A DNA stretch of 64,000 nt from Anoplopoma fimbria (GCF_027596085.1 NC_072454.1:22620990-22684989); one strand, 5' to 3'. Positions 35,107 to 50,920 are shown, counted from the first letter of the stretch. Notes: a model not told the origin generated them from the letters alone. Program-made: numbers and translations.

Positions 35107-36192
35107 TTGCAGTATGTTATGTCATGACTAATGCGCTAAAGCATGCTATGTTATCCTACAGTATATCATGGCATATTATATGTCACGTCACAATATATCA
35201 TGTCATGTTGTGTTACGTAAAGTCAAGTTATGTCATGCTATGTCATATTCTGTATTGTTATGTTAAAGCATGTTATGTCATGTTTTATCATGTGATGTGG
35301 TGTCATGGTATATGTTATCATGCCATAGCAATTGCATGTCATGTTAAAGCATATCATGTTATACTACATCATGCATGGTCCAGTCACGTTTTTTCATGTA
35401 AGAGCAGGTAATGGAATGGAATGTTCCAAAAAAATGTCACATCATGTCCTATCATGTTACAGTATGTTGCTACAATATGGTATGTTATGCCATGTCATGT
35501 TATGTTGCGATATGTTACACCATATCATGACACGTTACACCATATCATGACACGTTACAGTGTGTTATGTCATGACATATTTGGTCATGTCACAATTATG
35601 TTAAAATCTGGTATGTATTGCCATGTGATCTTACAGTGTGTTATTTAATATTATGTTTTGTCATGTCATGGTATCTTATATTACAGTATGTTAAGTAATG
35701 CAATGTTTTGTCATGTCATGTAACAGTACGTCATGTCTATTATATGTTATGTTATTACAGTATGTCATGTCATTATATTTTATATTACAGTAAATTGTCA
35801 TGTCATGTTATCTGATATTACAGTCTGTTTTGTCATGTTATATTTTGCCATGTTATGTCATGTCATGTAACAGTACGTTATTTCCTTCCATGCTATGTTA
35901 TTACAGTATGTCATGTCATGTTTTGTCATGTCATGGTATCTTTTATTACAGTTTGGTATGTCATGTCATGTTTTTGCGAGTCATGTTATGTCATGTCATG
36001 TAACAGTACTTAATGTCCTTTCATGCTATGATGGTATGTTGTTACAGAATGTCATGGCGTGTGATGTCAAGTCATGTGACGACTCTTCATGTCATGCCAT
36101 ACTACAGTCGGCTGTGTTATGTCATGTAACAACATGTCATATCACGCCATGTTGCAGTCTGTTACAGTCAGTTACATTATGTCAGATCATAT

Positions 36193-36480
36193 CACCATGG
36201 ACAAACTCTCCCATGAGAGCAGGAGCATTCCCACTCTGCCAATGCTAATACATTCAGATGCAGTGGATGGGAATTACCTAGGCCGACAGGGGGAACAGGG
36301 TGGGACCTGGAGCCCCTTAATCTGCCCTGTGGAAACCTTAATCCCATTACTGTGCGAGGGAGCAGGAGCCCCGGGACGCTCTAGCTCACTGCCCGCAGCC
36401 CGGCGACAAAGCTCACTGTTGGCCTTTGAAGTGGGAGCTGACCTAAAGGGAACCTCGTTTGGTTTCCTGGAGGCGTGACA
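36193..36480. promoter_or_regulatory. Candidate conserved non-coding element
   Basis: Non-repetitive GC-rich sequence directly after the array, with GTGGATGGGAATTACCTAGG near 36264 and GGAAACCTTAATCCCATTAC near 36332 (paired K50-homeodomain-like TAATCC). The frame at 36089-36478 begins inside the array and shows no domain. Confidence 0.3.
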
Positions 36481-37374
36481 GCAGCAGTTACAGACCAGCG
36501 GTTATCTTTTGGTGTAAGGACAGGAGCATTTCCACAGGGAACTCCCATTGGTTCAAATCTCAGTGACACATGTACATTTATAGATATTAAAATTCCATGG
36601 TCAGTGTAAAATCAATGACCTAAAAAACACATTTTCTTACAAAATCCAATTAATTTAAGAATGTTTTAAATTAAATTGCATTATCATCACACCACTATAG
36701 CTGTCCCCTGCTTATTTCAAGTCTTTCAGTAGAAAGAAGAAAAAAAATGTATCTATCTCAACGTATCAGATTTTCAGTAACAGAGAAGTTATCACACTAA
36801 ATATAACCCATTAGAAAAGAGGGTGTTTTTTTTCCATTGGATGTGAGTTCAAGCCTACCCAAATACTTTTCTGTTTTTATAGGAAATAATAGTCACAACA
36901 TATCCTGGATCCAGCCCAGTGTATTGTTTGTTTCTGTTTCCACTCACAGGCGCTGTGTAACCACACTGCCATTTTAATTTCCTCTCCCATGCTGCCGCTG
37001 TGTTTGGGGCTGCTTTTCTTTTTATTATTAATATAATTTCTTCTTTGATGTGTCTAAATCCATGCTTCTAGTTTTTTTAGTCACATAGAGCCACCATCGG
37101 TCCCACTAACTTATCTTTTCTCACTTGTATGTATGCCTCGCTGTCAACCCAAACTATGTTGGCATGCACCAGCCTGTCAGTCTGCACTGCACTGCAATGG
37201 GAAGTCTGTGTATGTGTGTGTGGATGTACAGTATGTGTGGCTACATGCCTGCCCCCTTTTATATCCTTTATGTCAGTGTGTGCCAGCACACAGACCTGTT
37301 TACGTGAGGATGTGTTGGCTGATCTGCCAAAGGGGAAGGCAGTCTGTCTTGCAGACGACAGGCCTCGACCCGTC
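36481..37374. other. Unassigned DNA
   Basis: 36560-37080 is AT-rich. 37100-37370 is mixed, with overlapping frames and no domain. Confidence 0.4.
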
Positions 37375-37422
37375 TGTGTGTGTGTGTGTGTGTGTGTATG
37401 TGTGTGTGTCTGTGTGTGTGTG
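37375..37422 (+). repeat. (TG)n microsatellite, imperfect
   Basis: A 48-bp TG run with A at 37398 and C at 37410. Confidence 0.93.
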
Positions 37423-37649
37423 GGACTCAAGGCCAAGTAACAATCAGTGAAGGAGTTGTGGGAGCAGCCTAACTTGAATTGTTTGCCTTGGATGTCAATT
37501 TTGGATTGTGTATTTGTATTTGTGGTAGGGGGCTTAATTACACACAGATGCATTGGGGCCCCATGGGCTGTGTGTGTGTTGGGGGGGACCCTTCAACATG
37601 TCACAGTGATACTACACCTGTGTTCAAAAATAACTTTATATGCAAACAT
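37423..37649. other. Unassigned non-coding DNA
   Basis: Nothing recognised. Confidence 0.4.
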
Positions 37650-37955
37650 TTAAAGGTGCTTTTGCAATATAAATTCAGTAAAATGACTTCCATTTATGTT
37701 GATTTATTTTGGCTGGATGACTATGAAAAACTTGAGTTGTGTTTTAGGAAAGGAACCTTCTTTGTAGCAGATTTTATTGGCCAGGCCTGGGAGAGAAGGC
37801 AGAATGTTTTGTTTAAGATGGAGCGGTGAAGCAACATGTTATTTTGTAATCAAATGTGACCTGATGAGATGTGGATCCACTGCAGCTGTATTGTTGGTGT
37901 CTTGTAAACCCATGAGGGTTGGGCACGTTTTTGTGCATGACACGAAAATAAAAAA

Positions 37956-37998
<43 letters not shown>
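37650..37998 (+). mobile_element. Possible retroposon 3' end with (ATCT)n tail
   Basis: The sequence TTGTTGGTGTCTTGTAAACC with following GGGCACGTTTTTGTGCATGA leads into GAAAATAAAA and then (ATCT)10.5 at 37957-37998. Retroposon 3' ends in fish often terminate in such tetranucleotide tails after an AATAAA-like signal. The 5' limit is a guess. Confidence 0.4.
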
Positions 37999-39370
37999 AT
38001 GCCCTCAAAAAGGCAAACCAATCTCCATCATGGTAAAATAGTCTGTAGTGTTAACAAAATTATATTTTTATTCTACATAATCTATAAAAGCAATAAATCA
38101 ACTATAAAGAACAATTCAATTAAAAGACTAATTTACTTTTTTCTTAGTTTTTTTCACATATCATATGTGGGGATATGCACTGATGATTGCTGGGTGATAT
38201 GTATGATTATGTTTTCCAAAGTTTCTATTTGATCATGTGACGAGACGATACGCTGGTGTCATAAAAGTGTCATAATAGTTTACCCTGAGGCTTATCTCAG
38301 CTACCTTACACTATTGATTTATGCACCAGATTTAGCAAATAAGTATATGTGTATGAATGCATACATGTGCCTTTACTATCTGCCAGTCATATTTGGGTCT
38401 AACAGGAGTCAATCAGTGATACACCTCTCCTTGAATCCCCATCTCCTTCAAGCTACGTCAGAAAAGATCACCACCACACCATTCTTCCTCTCTTCAATGT
38501 GTTGTTTGCCTTTCCAAGCTGTACCCACAATCCATTGCAATACCACCAGGGTCCCTCAAAGGATTGGATTACAGTCTGCGCGCGCAACGGATGTGTGTGG
38601 CTGAATGTATTTGAGTCCACGGATACAGAGCTCTGGCCATGCCAAGCACTCAGACAGATGCTAACTTTAGCATAATGTGTACATGCGCTGCTTGTGTATA
38701 CGACCACAAATGCACAGGCTGGGGCTTTTCTTTTGTTCTGGCAAAAGCGAAGAGGAGCTCAGGGACTCGAGGAGGAGGCACATATATATATATGTCTCTG
38801 CATGTGTTTTATGAAAGGGATGACTAAATTGCGGCAAGGCTGTCTCGGACTCAGACTAGGCCATACTCTTTGTTTACATGAGCATTTTAGTTTTGTTTTT
38901 TTGTGGCCTCCATTTCCCTAGCTCAGTCTTGTTGGAAAGAAGAAGAAATGCAATGGGAGAATATTGTGCCATCCCTTCATAGAATATTTGGTGCATCTAC
39001 TGCACAAGCTCTTACTGTGTACCTCCGGCGGTCTTGGAATTTAACTGCTTAGTCTGGTATGCTCATTAGGGGAGGATCGCATGAAGAGAGCAATTATGAA
39101 TTGCCTATATCTAGGTCATGATCTTGTGGCTGGCTTAAAATTTGGGGCCTGATGAGAAAGCACTTAAGGACCTCTGATGTGGGTTACTGACCTTGAAATT
39201 TCTGCTTGTGCGTGCACAGTTGAGACTGCTTTAATGTGTTTGTGTGTAGTCTCACATTTCCGGCAGTACAGCAGCTGATGCAGAGAAAGTGAGCAGGTAC
39301 AATAAGAGGTCAGGACCCCCTCAGGACCCTATGTAGAGAAGAGGACGAGAGAAATAGAAGAACGTTTGCC
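37999..39370. other. Unassigned DNA
   Basis: AT-rich to 38300, then mixed. A short (AT)n lies near 38780-38793. No gene is supported. Confidence 0.4.
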
Positions 39371-39806
39371 AGCAGACGGCAACCTCTGGTGCGGAAGTGC
39401 CTTAAACTTGCAATCTTTCCAATGGCCATCAGGGGGCGACTCCTCTGGTTGTATAGAAGTCTATGGGAAAATGACTCTACTTCTCACTTGATTTATTACC
39501 TCAGTAAACATTCTAAACATGAGTTTATGATCTCAATCTCTAGTTTCAAGTCTTGGCCTATTTAGAGTAAAATAGACCATAAAACAGGTTATGCTTTAGG
39601 GCGGGCATACCTTGTGATTGACAGGTCGCTACCCCTACCAGAGCCATGAACAGTTTCTCAACATCACTCCTCCACAGTCCAAATATGGTAGCTTCCTTTG
39701 ACTGGTTGCAGAAATCCAAGATGGCCATTGCCAAAATTGTCAAATTTGAGGCTTCAAAATGGCAGTGAACAAACTGATGGGGGATGTCACGAAGACTACG
39801 CCCCCC
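39371..39806 (+). repeat. Four-copy dispersed family, copy B
   Basis: It opens CAGACGGCAACCTC and carries ATGGCCATCAGGGGGCGACT (39422-39441), ATAGAAGTCTATGGGAAAATG, TTATTACCTCAGTAAACATT, CTCTAGTTTCAAGTCTTG, GGGCGGGCATACCTTGTG and GACAGGTCGCTACCCCTACC. It ends near GTCACGAAGACTACGCC. Relative to A and D it has lost the CTTCAATACAGCATAATG segment. Confidence 0.82.
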
Positions 39807-40142
39807 CTCTGATACAAGAGCGTAAAAGGAAGTGTGGGCTCGGTGGGTATTTATGGAAATGCAGGAAGTGGCACCGTCGAGGTGTGGTACGTGCTACTAA
39901 AACTCAGCTTGGTTCAATTCAATTCAGGACATCTCAGCAAGCCCACATGTGCTGTTTTGCATGCGTCCTTTCACTCACGTACAGCGTGTGCTTGGTTCTA
40001 ATTGTCTGTCCTGTCTGCCCACATTAGTGGATTGTTTGTTCCACAGGCCCGGTGTTTGTCCTGGGCCCCCATAAGGACAAGCCCAACCCAAGATGGAGGG
40101 AAAAGGATGCGGGAGGGGGACGCTAAGGGAGGGTGGTGGGGA

Positions 40143-40144
<2 letters not shown>
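39807..40144. other. Unassigned non-coding DNA
   Basis: No gene; a GC-richer stretch at 40040-40140. Confidence 0.4.

Positions 40145-40200
<56 letters not shown>
40145..40200 (+). repeat. (GT)28 microsatellite
   Basis: An uninterrupted 56-bp GT run. Confidence 0.98.
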
Positions 40201-40202
<2 letters not shown>

Positions 40203-40719
40203 GGGGGTCTTGCCATGGTGCCTGGCCCCTAATGGGATCAGAGGGGAGCAGCGGTGTAAGGGGGATAAGGTCAAGCTGAGGTGCTGCCAACTCTGGTTAA
40301 CCACAAGCGGACCAGACTATAGCGGACAGGTGCTCTCTCACGCCATTGCTCCCACTCTCCTTTTACCCCACTGTCTGTCTCCACCCGGCCCCTCCATCTC
40401 CCCCTCATTATGCTCTCATTTCATTGTCCTCTCTACTTTCTTTATCGTTAGAGCAACACGATTTGGCTGGTGGCCTTCATTGGGGTCATGTCAATTTAAG
40501 CCATTTGACAAAACTACCTTAAGATAAGTGCCTATTTGTGTCATAGTTTTCTGCAATTAAATCACAAAAAAGGTTTTAGTTTCCGCCCCCAATAAGAACC
40601 TCTAACTCTAATACTCTGAATTCTTGTTTAAGCCAAATTACCTTGATGAAAATCAGTTTCAAATTATTTTGCATGATTGATAACATAGACTCCACAGTGT
40701 TGTCATATCACCCAAGTAT
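40201..40719. other. Unassigned DNA
   Basis: GC-rich to 40440, then AT-rich. No gene. Confidence 0.4.
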
Positions 40720-40875
40720 TGGCCTTGTTACACTGGCATCCTATCAGATTAAGGATGGAATCAAAAGTCCCACTAGTTACTTTTAAGGCGTCACGTCACA
40801 CAGTCAATGACTAGCTCATCCTATACAGGTCCACTACGTCTTGGTTTAAAACTGAGCTCTATGAGTACATTTGAC
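40720..40875 (+). pseudogene. LINE reverse-transcriptase C-terminal remnant
   Basis: Frame 40728-40787 reads LHWHPIRLRMESKVPL followed by VTFK, close to the LHWLPVxxRIxFKxLLLTFK signature near the C-terminus of ORF2 in many fish non-LTR retrotransposons. A shifted frame about 50 bp later reads WFKTEL, like the SFKxxLKTHLF end of the same proteins, so the intervening sequence is deleted or frameshifted. No catalytic YADD region is present. This is a short, dead fragment. The clade is not determined. Confidence 0.5.
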
Positions 40876-40942
40876 TCACATAGTGTGTAATAAGATCAGA
40901 TAGAGGTGCTTTGTCGGGCCTCCGTACCTGATATGTACATTA

Positions 40943-40985
40943 CAGGTTGCTACCACTACCAGGCTCTGGTAGTGGTAGCAACCTG
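40943..40985. repeat. Perfect 20-bp inverted repeat with 3-nt loop
   Basis: The arms 40943-40962 and 40966-40985 are exact reverse complements (left arm CAGGTTGCTACCACTACCAG) around the loop GCT. The inner arm belongs to the repeat family; the outer arm is its mirror copy at the truncated end. Confidence 0.95.
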
Positions 40986-41289
40986 TCAATCAAAAGGTAG
41001 CCCGGCCCTAAAGCATACCCTGCTTTATGGTCTATTTGACTCTAAATGGACCATCATTTACCAAATGAACATCATGCTGTATAGAAGAAGACTTGAAACT
41101 AGAGATTGAGACCATAAACTCATGTTTACAATGTTTACTGAGGGAATAAATCAAGTTAGAAGTCATTTTCTCATAGATTTCTATACAATCAGACTTCAGG
41201 TTGCCCTGATGGCCATTAGAAATTATGCAAGGTTAAGACACTTCCATATTGGCTTCACCTCTTCAGAACTGTTAGTCACCGCCTGATGC
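40943..41289 (-). repeat. Four-copy dispersed family, copy C (inverted)
   Basis: On the minus strand it matches A, B and D: CTGATTGTATAGAAATCTAT, TTATTCCCTCAGTAAACATT, CTCTAGTTTCAAGTCTTC, GGGCCGGGCTACCTTTTGAT and GACAGGTTGCTACCACTACC. Relative to the family it stops after the CTACCAGAGC step, where a perfect hairpin lies. Its CTCF-like core is worn to CCATCAGGGCAA (about 41212-41223, minus). Confidence 0.8.
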
Positions 41290-42211
41290 CAACACACTTC
41301 AACTTTTACTGAAGTGATTGCAGCACTTGAAAAAGGCCTCATGACCTTCAATCTCCACAGAAATCTAATCTGATCTGCAGATCAACCAATTCCATGCAGT
41401 TTCATGCTGCTGGTACAAAGTATCAATGGGGAAGAGTACATGGGAGGAGAAGGCTGTCAATCTTAAGTGCATTGAATGGCCTTTTGCCTTTGTTTAGGTT
41501 TTTTGTTTTTCTTCACGCAAGATTGACTTCTAGTGTATATTTTCCAATGTCCGATAGCAGAGTGACGGCGGGGTGGTTGTGTAAGAGGATTCCTGACATG
41601 CATCCCTCTCTCTTTGTGTGTGTTTCCTGAGGCTTTCTTGTCGGTGCACGCATGCAGCACACTGCCTTGGTAGTTTAGCAAGCGCCGGTGCAGATGCTTG
41701 TGGCACTATGGTGTGTCGGAGCGCGCCACCATCGCCGACACCTTAGGCTCTGTTGCACATCTGAATCTACGCTCGGGCTGGGAAATGTTTGTGATGCACT
41801 CAGAGGTCACAGCAATCATACGGTCGCGTTGACATGAGAAGAGAAGAAGCGAAAGAGAGGCAGAGACGGAGCGTGTTTGTATGCTGAAGAGGAAGCCACC
41901 GTGGTGAGATAAACAGCTCCTTATCTGTGGCTGAGAGAGCAGTGCAGGGCTGGTTGAGAAAACCGCAGTGTGCGTAAGAGAGCGGACAGGTACACAGGCG
42001 GAGTGTGCTGATGTGAAGGAGATCAGAGGATACGATTAGCACACCAGCTGTCTCGTACACGCACGGTCACATGCAATCAGACGTACATATGAACAGACAA
42101 AAAACCATGCATGAAAACATGTTTGCACACCTTTTGCATCACCAGATGAGATGAGACATGTGCCTGTGCAAGACATTCAAGTTTTTATACATTTCTGTGC
42201 ATGTTTTAAAG

Positions 42212-42218
<7 letters not shown>
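41290..42218. other. Unassigned DNA
   Basis: No gene. Mixed composition. Confidence 0.4.

Positions 42219-42250
<32 letters not shown>
42219..42250 (+). repeat. (GT)16 microsatellite
   Basis: A 32-bp GT run. Confidence 0.95.

Positions 42251-46608
<4,358 letters not shown>

Positions 46609-46678
<70 letters not shown>
46609..46678 (+). repeat. (TG)35 microsatellite
   Basis: An uninterrupted 70-bp TG run. Confidence 0.98.
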
Positions 46679-46680
<2 letters not shown>

Positions 46681-48774
46681 TGTGGATGGGGTTGGGGGCG
46701 TGAAAAAGCGAACTTGATGGGCTGCGGAAGTGCGGATAAAAAAAAGCACAGCTGGACTGATGGGAATGACTAGGGCCTCCTCCTCTCCCCCGAACATATA
46801 CAAACCATAAATATACGCACACACACACACACACAGGGAAAGTTTTTTTCTCTGTTGTCTCACCCACACACACTCAAAGCCTGCAGAAGTGCACACATAC
46901 TTACACACAGACAAACACACTCCTCCAGATTCCCCCCACGGCTCCTTGGTGTTGTTGTCAGTCACATTGGGCTCGTAAAAAACCCCTCTGTTGGGGCGCC
47001 GCCCCTCATTCTCTGCTAATGGTCAGGTGCTTCTGTTAGTCCCCACAGAAATCAATCACCAGTCTGCTAGTTGTCTCACTTCCTGAATGGTGTGTGCGTG
47101 TGTGTGAGTTATTGCGAGACCGATAGCTGTTAGAAAAGAAAGTGCCGTCTGCAGAGAAATGACTCACTGTAGTTTAAACAGTTTCTCACCCGGCTCATTG
47201 TGCCTCCCCTCGCTATCTCAAAGATTCTAAATTCTAATGTCTGTCTCAGACATGCACTTGAGTCATTACCTTCAACCCACAGATAAGTTTGATTTTAGCC
47301 AAATTTTAATTAGTTGACTTAATTCTTCGTAGAGTTAAAGGCCAACGATGAAAACCAAACCAAAAGATGTTAATCTTTGCTGTGTTCAAAGAAAGTAAAA
47401 ACTCTTTTTAAAGACACTGAGATGTGCAGATTACTGAGAAGCACCTTGGCTCACATGTTTGATTCAGGTGCAAAAGTAGGACATTTGTATAAGTAACTAT
47501 ATAGCATTATAGAAGTTTTATTTATTTTTCCACTGTGCTAGCGCCCCCTACATAAGTTCTAATCAAACTTTAATTTTTGTTACAGTCTGACACTGTCAGT
47601 ACAGGTAATTTGGTTGGTCCGATATCTCTGTGGGCGGCCAACAACATTAGCTAACAACCAGTTGGTGGCCGACGTTGTTAGCTAATGCTTTGTTCGGTCT
47701 GGGATTTGACTCTTTGATGCTGACATTACTTCCTGTTTCAAGTCCGTACATTACTTCTCGTCGTGATTTGAATCATAACGTTATGCCGTTGCTTTTTTGA
47801 CAGATTGTTCACATCTGGACCTATAAAAGAGAGACTGCTAACGCTAGCTAGCCTCTCTCTCTTCTATAATGTAGAAAAGGAAAAGAGCTTCCACTTTCTG
47901 AATAGAAGCTAGTTAGCCTAGCTTGCTAACTTGAGCTTTCTAAATGCAATACAGACTTAAAGATGGGACTTCCTCAATGTTCTATGTTATAAGGAGACAG
48001 GTATCTTAAATCACTAACAGTTGATAATCTAGGCTCGTTGAAAAAGGGGGAAAAAATGCCTTATGACGTGTTCCAGTCAGTATAGCGTACCACAGACGTT
48101 TCCAGGGCGTCCTTTAGGAAGGTAGGCCCTCAAATGTAAACCATTTCCATGGGAAACATCCACCCCAAGGCTTGAGGCTGACGGTAGATGCTGTTTACAC
48201 AAATATGTCCGATTCCTTTTATCTTCTTTTGAATAAATGGACAAACAAGCACAAAAGCCGTTATTGAAGCTCATAATTTAAGTAAGTTCAATTATACTTG
48301 TTTATTTACAAAGTGTGAGCAGATTCAAACTCTTGCATCAGGACCTCTAAGCTTATTTGACATGACGTACCTTTTAAAAAAATGGTATATTTGCTCCTCC
48401 CTGACAGATTATTTTGACTTTTCTGAAGTAAAAATAAGGTTTTAGGACCCGCTTCTGGACTAAATGACTTGGTCAGATGGATGTTTTTTGGCCTTGTGTC
48501 CAGGCTGGCACATGGAAACTGCCAGGTGCCCACTGCTCAGGGCCAGACAGCACTCTTAAGCCCGGCCACCTTTCACTCTCTCTTAAATGGGTGGCGGTGT
48601 GAATGCCCGATGGCACCGAGACCGGCCTTTGGTGGGCAGCAGGCCTGGACGAACAGAACCTCTTCTGAAAGAGAAAAGACACAGAGAGAGTTATAAAATG
48701 AAAGGGCGACACCGTAAAGCACCACTCCAACACAGAGGGAAGCCAGAGAATCACCAAAACAAGTCACCCACCCT
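46679..48774. other. Unassigned DNA with small motifs
   Basis: 46818-46834 is a short CA run. CTAGCGCCCCCTA at 47539-47551 resembles a minus-strand CTCF core. 48400-48720 is non-repetitive and GC-richer, a candidate conserved block. No gene. Confidence 0.35.
47646..47686. repeat. 13-bp perfect hairpin
   Basis: ATTAGCTAACAAC (47646-47658) and GTTGTTAGCTAAT (47674-47686) are exact reverse complements with a 15-nt loop. Confidence 0.85.
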
Positions 48775-48781
48775 CACACGC

Positions 48782-48849
<68 letters not shown>
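48775..48849 (-). repeat. (CA)n microsatellite
   Basis: A 75-bp run beginning with two CACACG hexamers, then perfect CA repeats. Confidence 0.97.
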
Positions 48850-48852
<3 letters not shown>

Positions 48853-49464
48853 CACTCACCAGCCTGTCAGCCCCCAACATTTACATTAGAAGAGGAAGGA
48901 CACAGTGGGCCTGTGGAGGAATAGAGGGATGGGGAGGAGAGGTCGGACACGCTATTGGGAGGTTGTAAACACTGTAAGACAGTATCTCCATGGAAGCCTG
49001 CACACTGCTCTGAGGCATCTCACCCCCCCTCACTCCAGTCGCCAGCCCCCCACCCCAGCCTTTCCAAAGCCAAGTACCCTGACCGCCGGGCCCCAAATCG
49101 GCCCCTCGCCTCGCCTGCCAGCCTGGCTGTCCGGCACAGCAGATGTGCACACAGGAGTGGCCTTGGATGACTGGATCCCCTGGGCTTTACAGAGGGCGAG
49201 GGAGAAGGAAAGACGATGAGAGTGGCCTTGACAGAGGGCTTGTCTGACCAAGGTCCTTTCTTTGTGGAGAGCTTATGTTTACTGTGGGCGCCCGTGTGGA
49301 TTCATACATGTACAAGTGTGTGTTTGGATGTGTTTCCATGACATTAGCTCTAATGTTGATTATTCCTTCTATGATAGCCTAATAGAGAGCTGCATGAATG
49401 AGTCCAAAAACCCAGAAATGAGTCAGCATTTTTGCATGTGCGGTTACCTTGTCTTAAAGTCAAG
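48850..49464. other. Unassigned GC-rich DNA
   Basis: 48880-49250 is GC-rich with overlapping proline/arginine-rich frames on both strands and no domain. It is possibly a conserved non-coding block. Confidence 0.35.
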
Positions 49465-49547
49465 GGTTTTTTTGAATGGGTTTTTGATGCCTGAAATAAG
49501 GGCTGTGGTTAACACAAGCTTAAGAGATTTTAACGAATTGTTCTACG

Positions 49548-49604
<57 letters not shown>

Positions 49605-49885
49605 GTGAATAAGTCCCCCTCTCGTGAATTTTGAGGTTTTTTCATGTCTTGAAAAAGGCGGTTGCTAACAAGTGGCCAAATTAGATTACAAAACGTCAAC
49701 CTTTTTTTTTACTTCTAGATTTTGCATAAAAGCTTCGTACTTCATTAAAGTGGTGTTCACTTGATAATGTTTCATAAAAGTTTATTTTCTGCAATTACTC
49801 CAAAATCCAATGGAAAAAATCTCATTGGCTCTTTGTCAAGGGAAACAGTGCAATGCTAACTTCTAGGGTTGGCCTACAAAAGACG
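49465..49885 (+). repeat. Two-copy dispersed family, copy 1
   Basis: It shares with 61160-61570, in the same order: AATGGGTTTTTG, CTGTGGTTAACACAA, TTGTTCTAC, CGGTTGCTAACAAG, AAAGTGGTGTTCA, AAAGTTTATTTTCTGCA, CCAAAATCCAATGGAAAAAA and GTTGGCCTAC. A long TAA array has grown inside it. The class of element is unknown. Confidence 0.75.
49551..49613. repeat. (TAA)21 microsatellite
   Basis: A 63-bp perfect TAA run. At the same point the copy at 61.2 kb has only ATATAAAACACATCAG. Confidence 0.97.
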
Positions 49886-50575
49886 GTTAAATTATGGTAT
49901 ACAGATGATCAAAAACAACTAATGGTTGTTAGATTGTCTCAAAAGCTTTAAAAAAAATAGCTTCAGGGTTGTGCACATACAAATCAGCTTTGAGCTAACT
50001 CTAGAACAATCCATCAAATGGCAACATGCATGTTTAATATTGTACATGGTCCCTGACAAATAAACAAATAAAAACATGTCATGTATTAGAAATGTATACA
50101 TTTTACATAGCGCTCTGGGATTTTTGAACATTTGTATAACTTTTAAATAATTTTAACATGTATGTGCTGCATTTTGTTTTACTAATGTTTAGTGTATTGT
50201 AAGCCCTTGTAGTCTACACAATAATAAAAAATCTTCCAGTCCAGGTTGAAAGTCAACCAGTTGTGCCTTCCAAGCTGCTGGACACCTGTTGGATTATGCG
50301 TCAGTTTACTCGCAAGTCCGTTTGTGTTTATTTGCTTATTTGCTAGGGGCTTATCTCCATGGAAACCACAATCAACCATTCATAAATAACTAGAAATAAC
50401 TACCATATCTGCTTTATACTTGTTGGGACAGTACCAGATATCCCGGGAAACTAAACGCCGTCTTGTCTGGTTCATAACATCATCCGGTGGCGCCGTATTC
50501 ACTGAATCCAACAAGCCACCCGTCGGCTGGTTTACTGCAGCTATATGGACCGAAAATAAACACTTTTACTGTGAT
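49886..50575. other. Unassigned DNA
   Basis: AT-rich to about 50230, then mixed. 50430-50575 might be interior sequence of the Harbinger-like element that ends at 50920, but I cannot show this. Confidence 0.35.
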
Positions 50576-50653
50576 TTAATTGCAATAAATGTACAAAAAG
50601 AGACGCCGAAATAACAACACAATGATGGTTGTTTGTAAAAAGTCAGAATTCAT
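50576..50653 (-). pseudogene. Start of a Harbinger-type transposase-like frame
   Basis: From an ATG at 50653 the minus strand reads MNSDFLQTTIIVLLFRRL and stops at 50576 after 25 residues. The first 16 residues equal those at 63952-64000. Hydrophobic IIVLLFRRL starts resemble fish ALP1-like/HARBI1-type predicted proteins, but no DDE region is present. After RRL the sequence diverges (FLYIYCN), so the frame is broken by truncation. Confidence 0.4.
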
Positions 50654-50920
50654 GTTTTGTAAGTTCTCTCTGCAAGACAACAAGGACATCACCTTATAAA
50701 TGCTTGTTTTGTGAACGGAGCTCAGATCGATGACAGAGTGACAGGAAGTGAATCTCAACGTTGATTGGCTTTCGCAACACAGCGTCACGAGTTGAAATAT
50801 TTCAACTCTTTCGCGACTTCGCCTCATTCGCGACTACTAGCGAATATTCGCGTCTGTGCATTGACTTTACATGTAAACTGAACGCGAAAAATTCTCAACG
50901 CTTTTGGTGTGAACACGGCA
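50576..50920 (-). mobile_element. Harbinger-like element end, copy 1
   Basis: Read on the minus strand it begins TGCCGTGTTCACACCAAAAG at 50920 next to TTA (50921-50923), the three-base target expected of PIF/Harbinger elements. The next 340 bp closely match the plus-strand copy starting at 63632, including clustered TTCGCG words, GAGTTGAAATATTTCAA and GAGCTCNGTTCACAAAACAAG. The opposite end was not found, so the copy is probably truncated. Confidence 0.6.

Larger units (their letters stand above)
34650..36192. repeat. ATGTCATG-rich degenerate array (interrupted)
   Basis: The words GTCATGTCATG, ATGTTATG, TTACAGTATGTTATG and GTCATGTTATG recur over about 1.5 kb, split by an insertion at 34759-35106. 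The unit is irregular, about 30-50 bp at the larger scale, with a recurring TTACAGTA separator. CATG tetranucleotides are extremely dense. Plus-strand frames rich in C/H/M/V/Y are translations of the array. Confidence 0.85.

Noticed and set aside
34704..36478. Series of plus-strand frames rich in C, H, M, V and Y, at first sight cysteine-rich proteins
   Set aside because: They are direct translations of the ATGTCATG array in successive frames.
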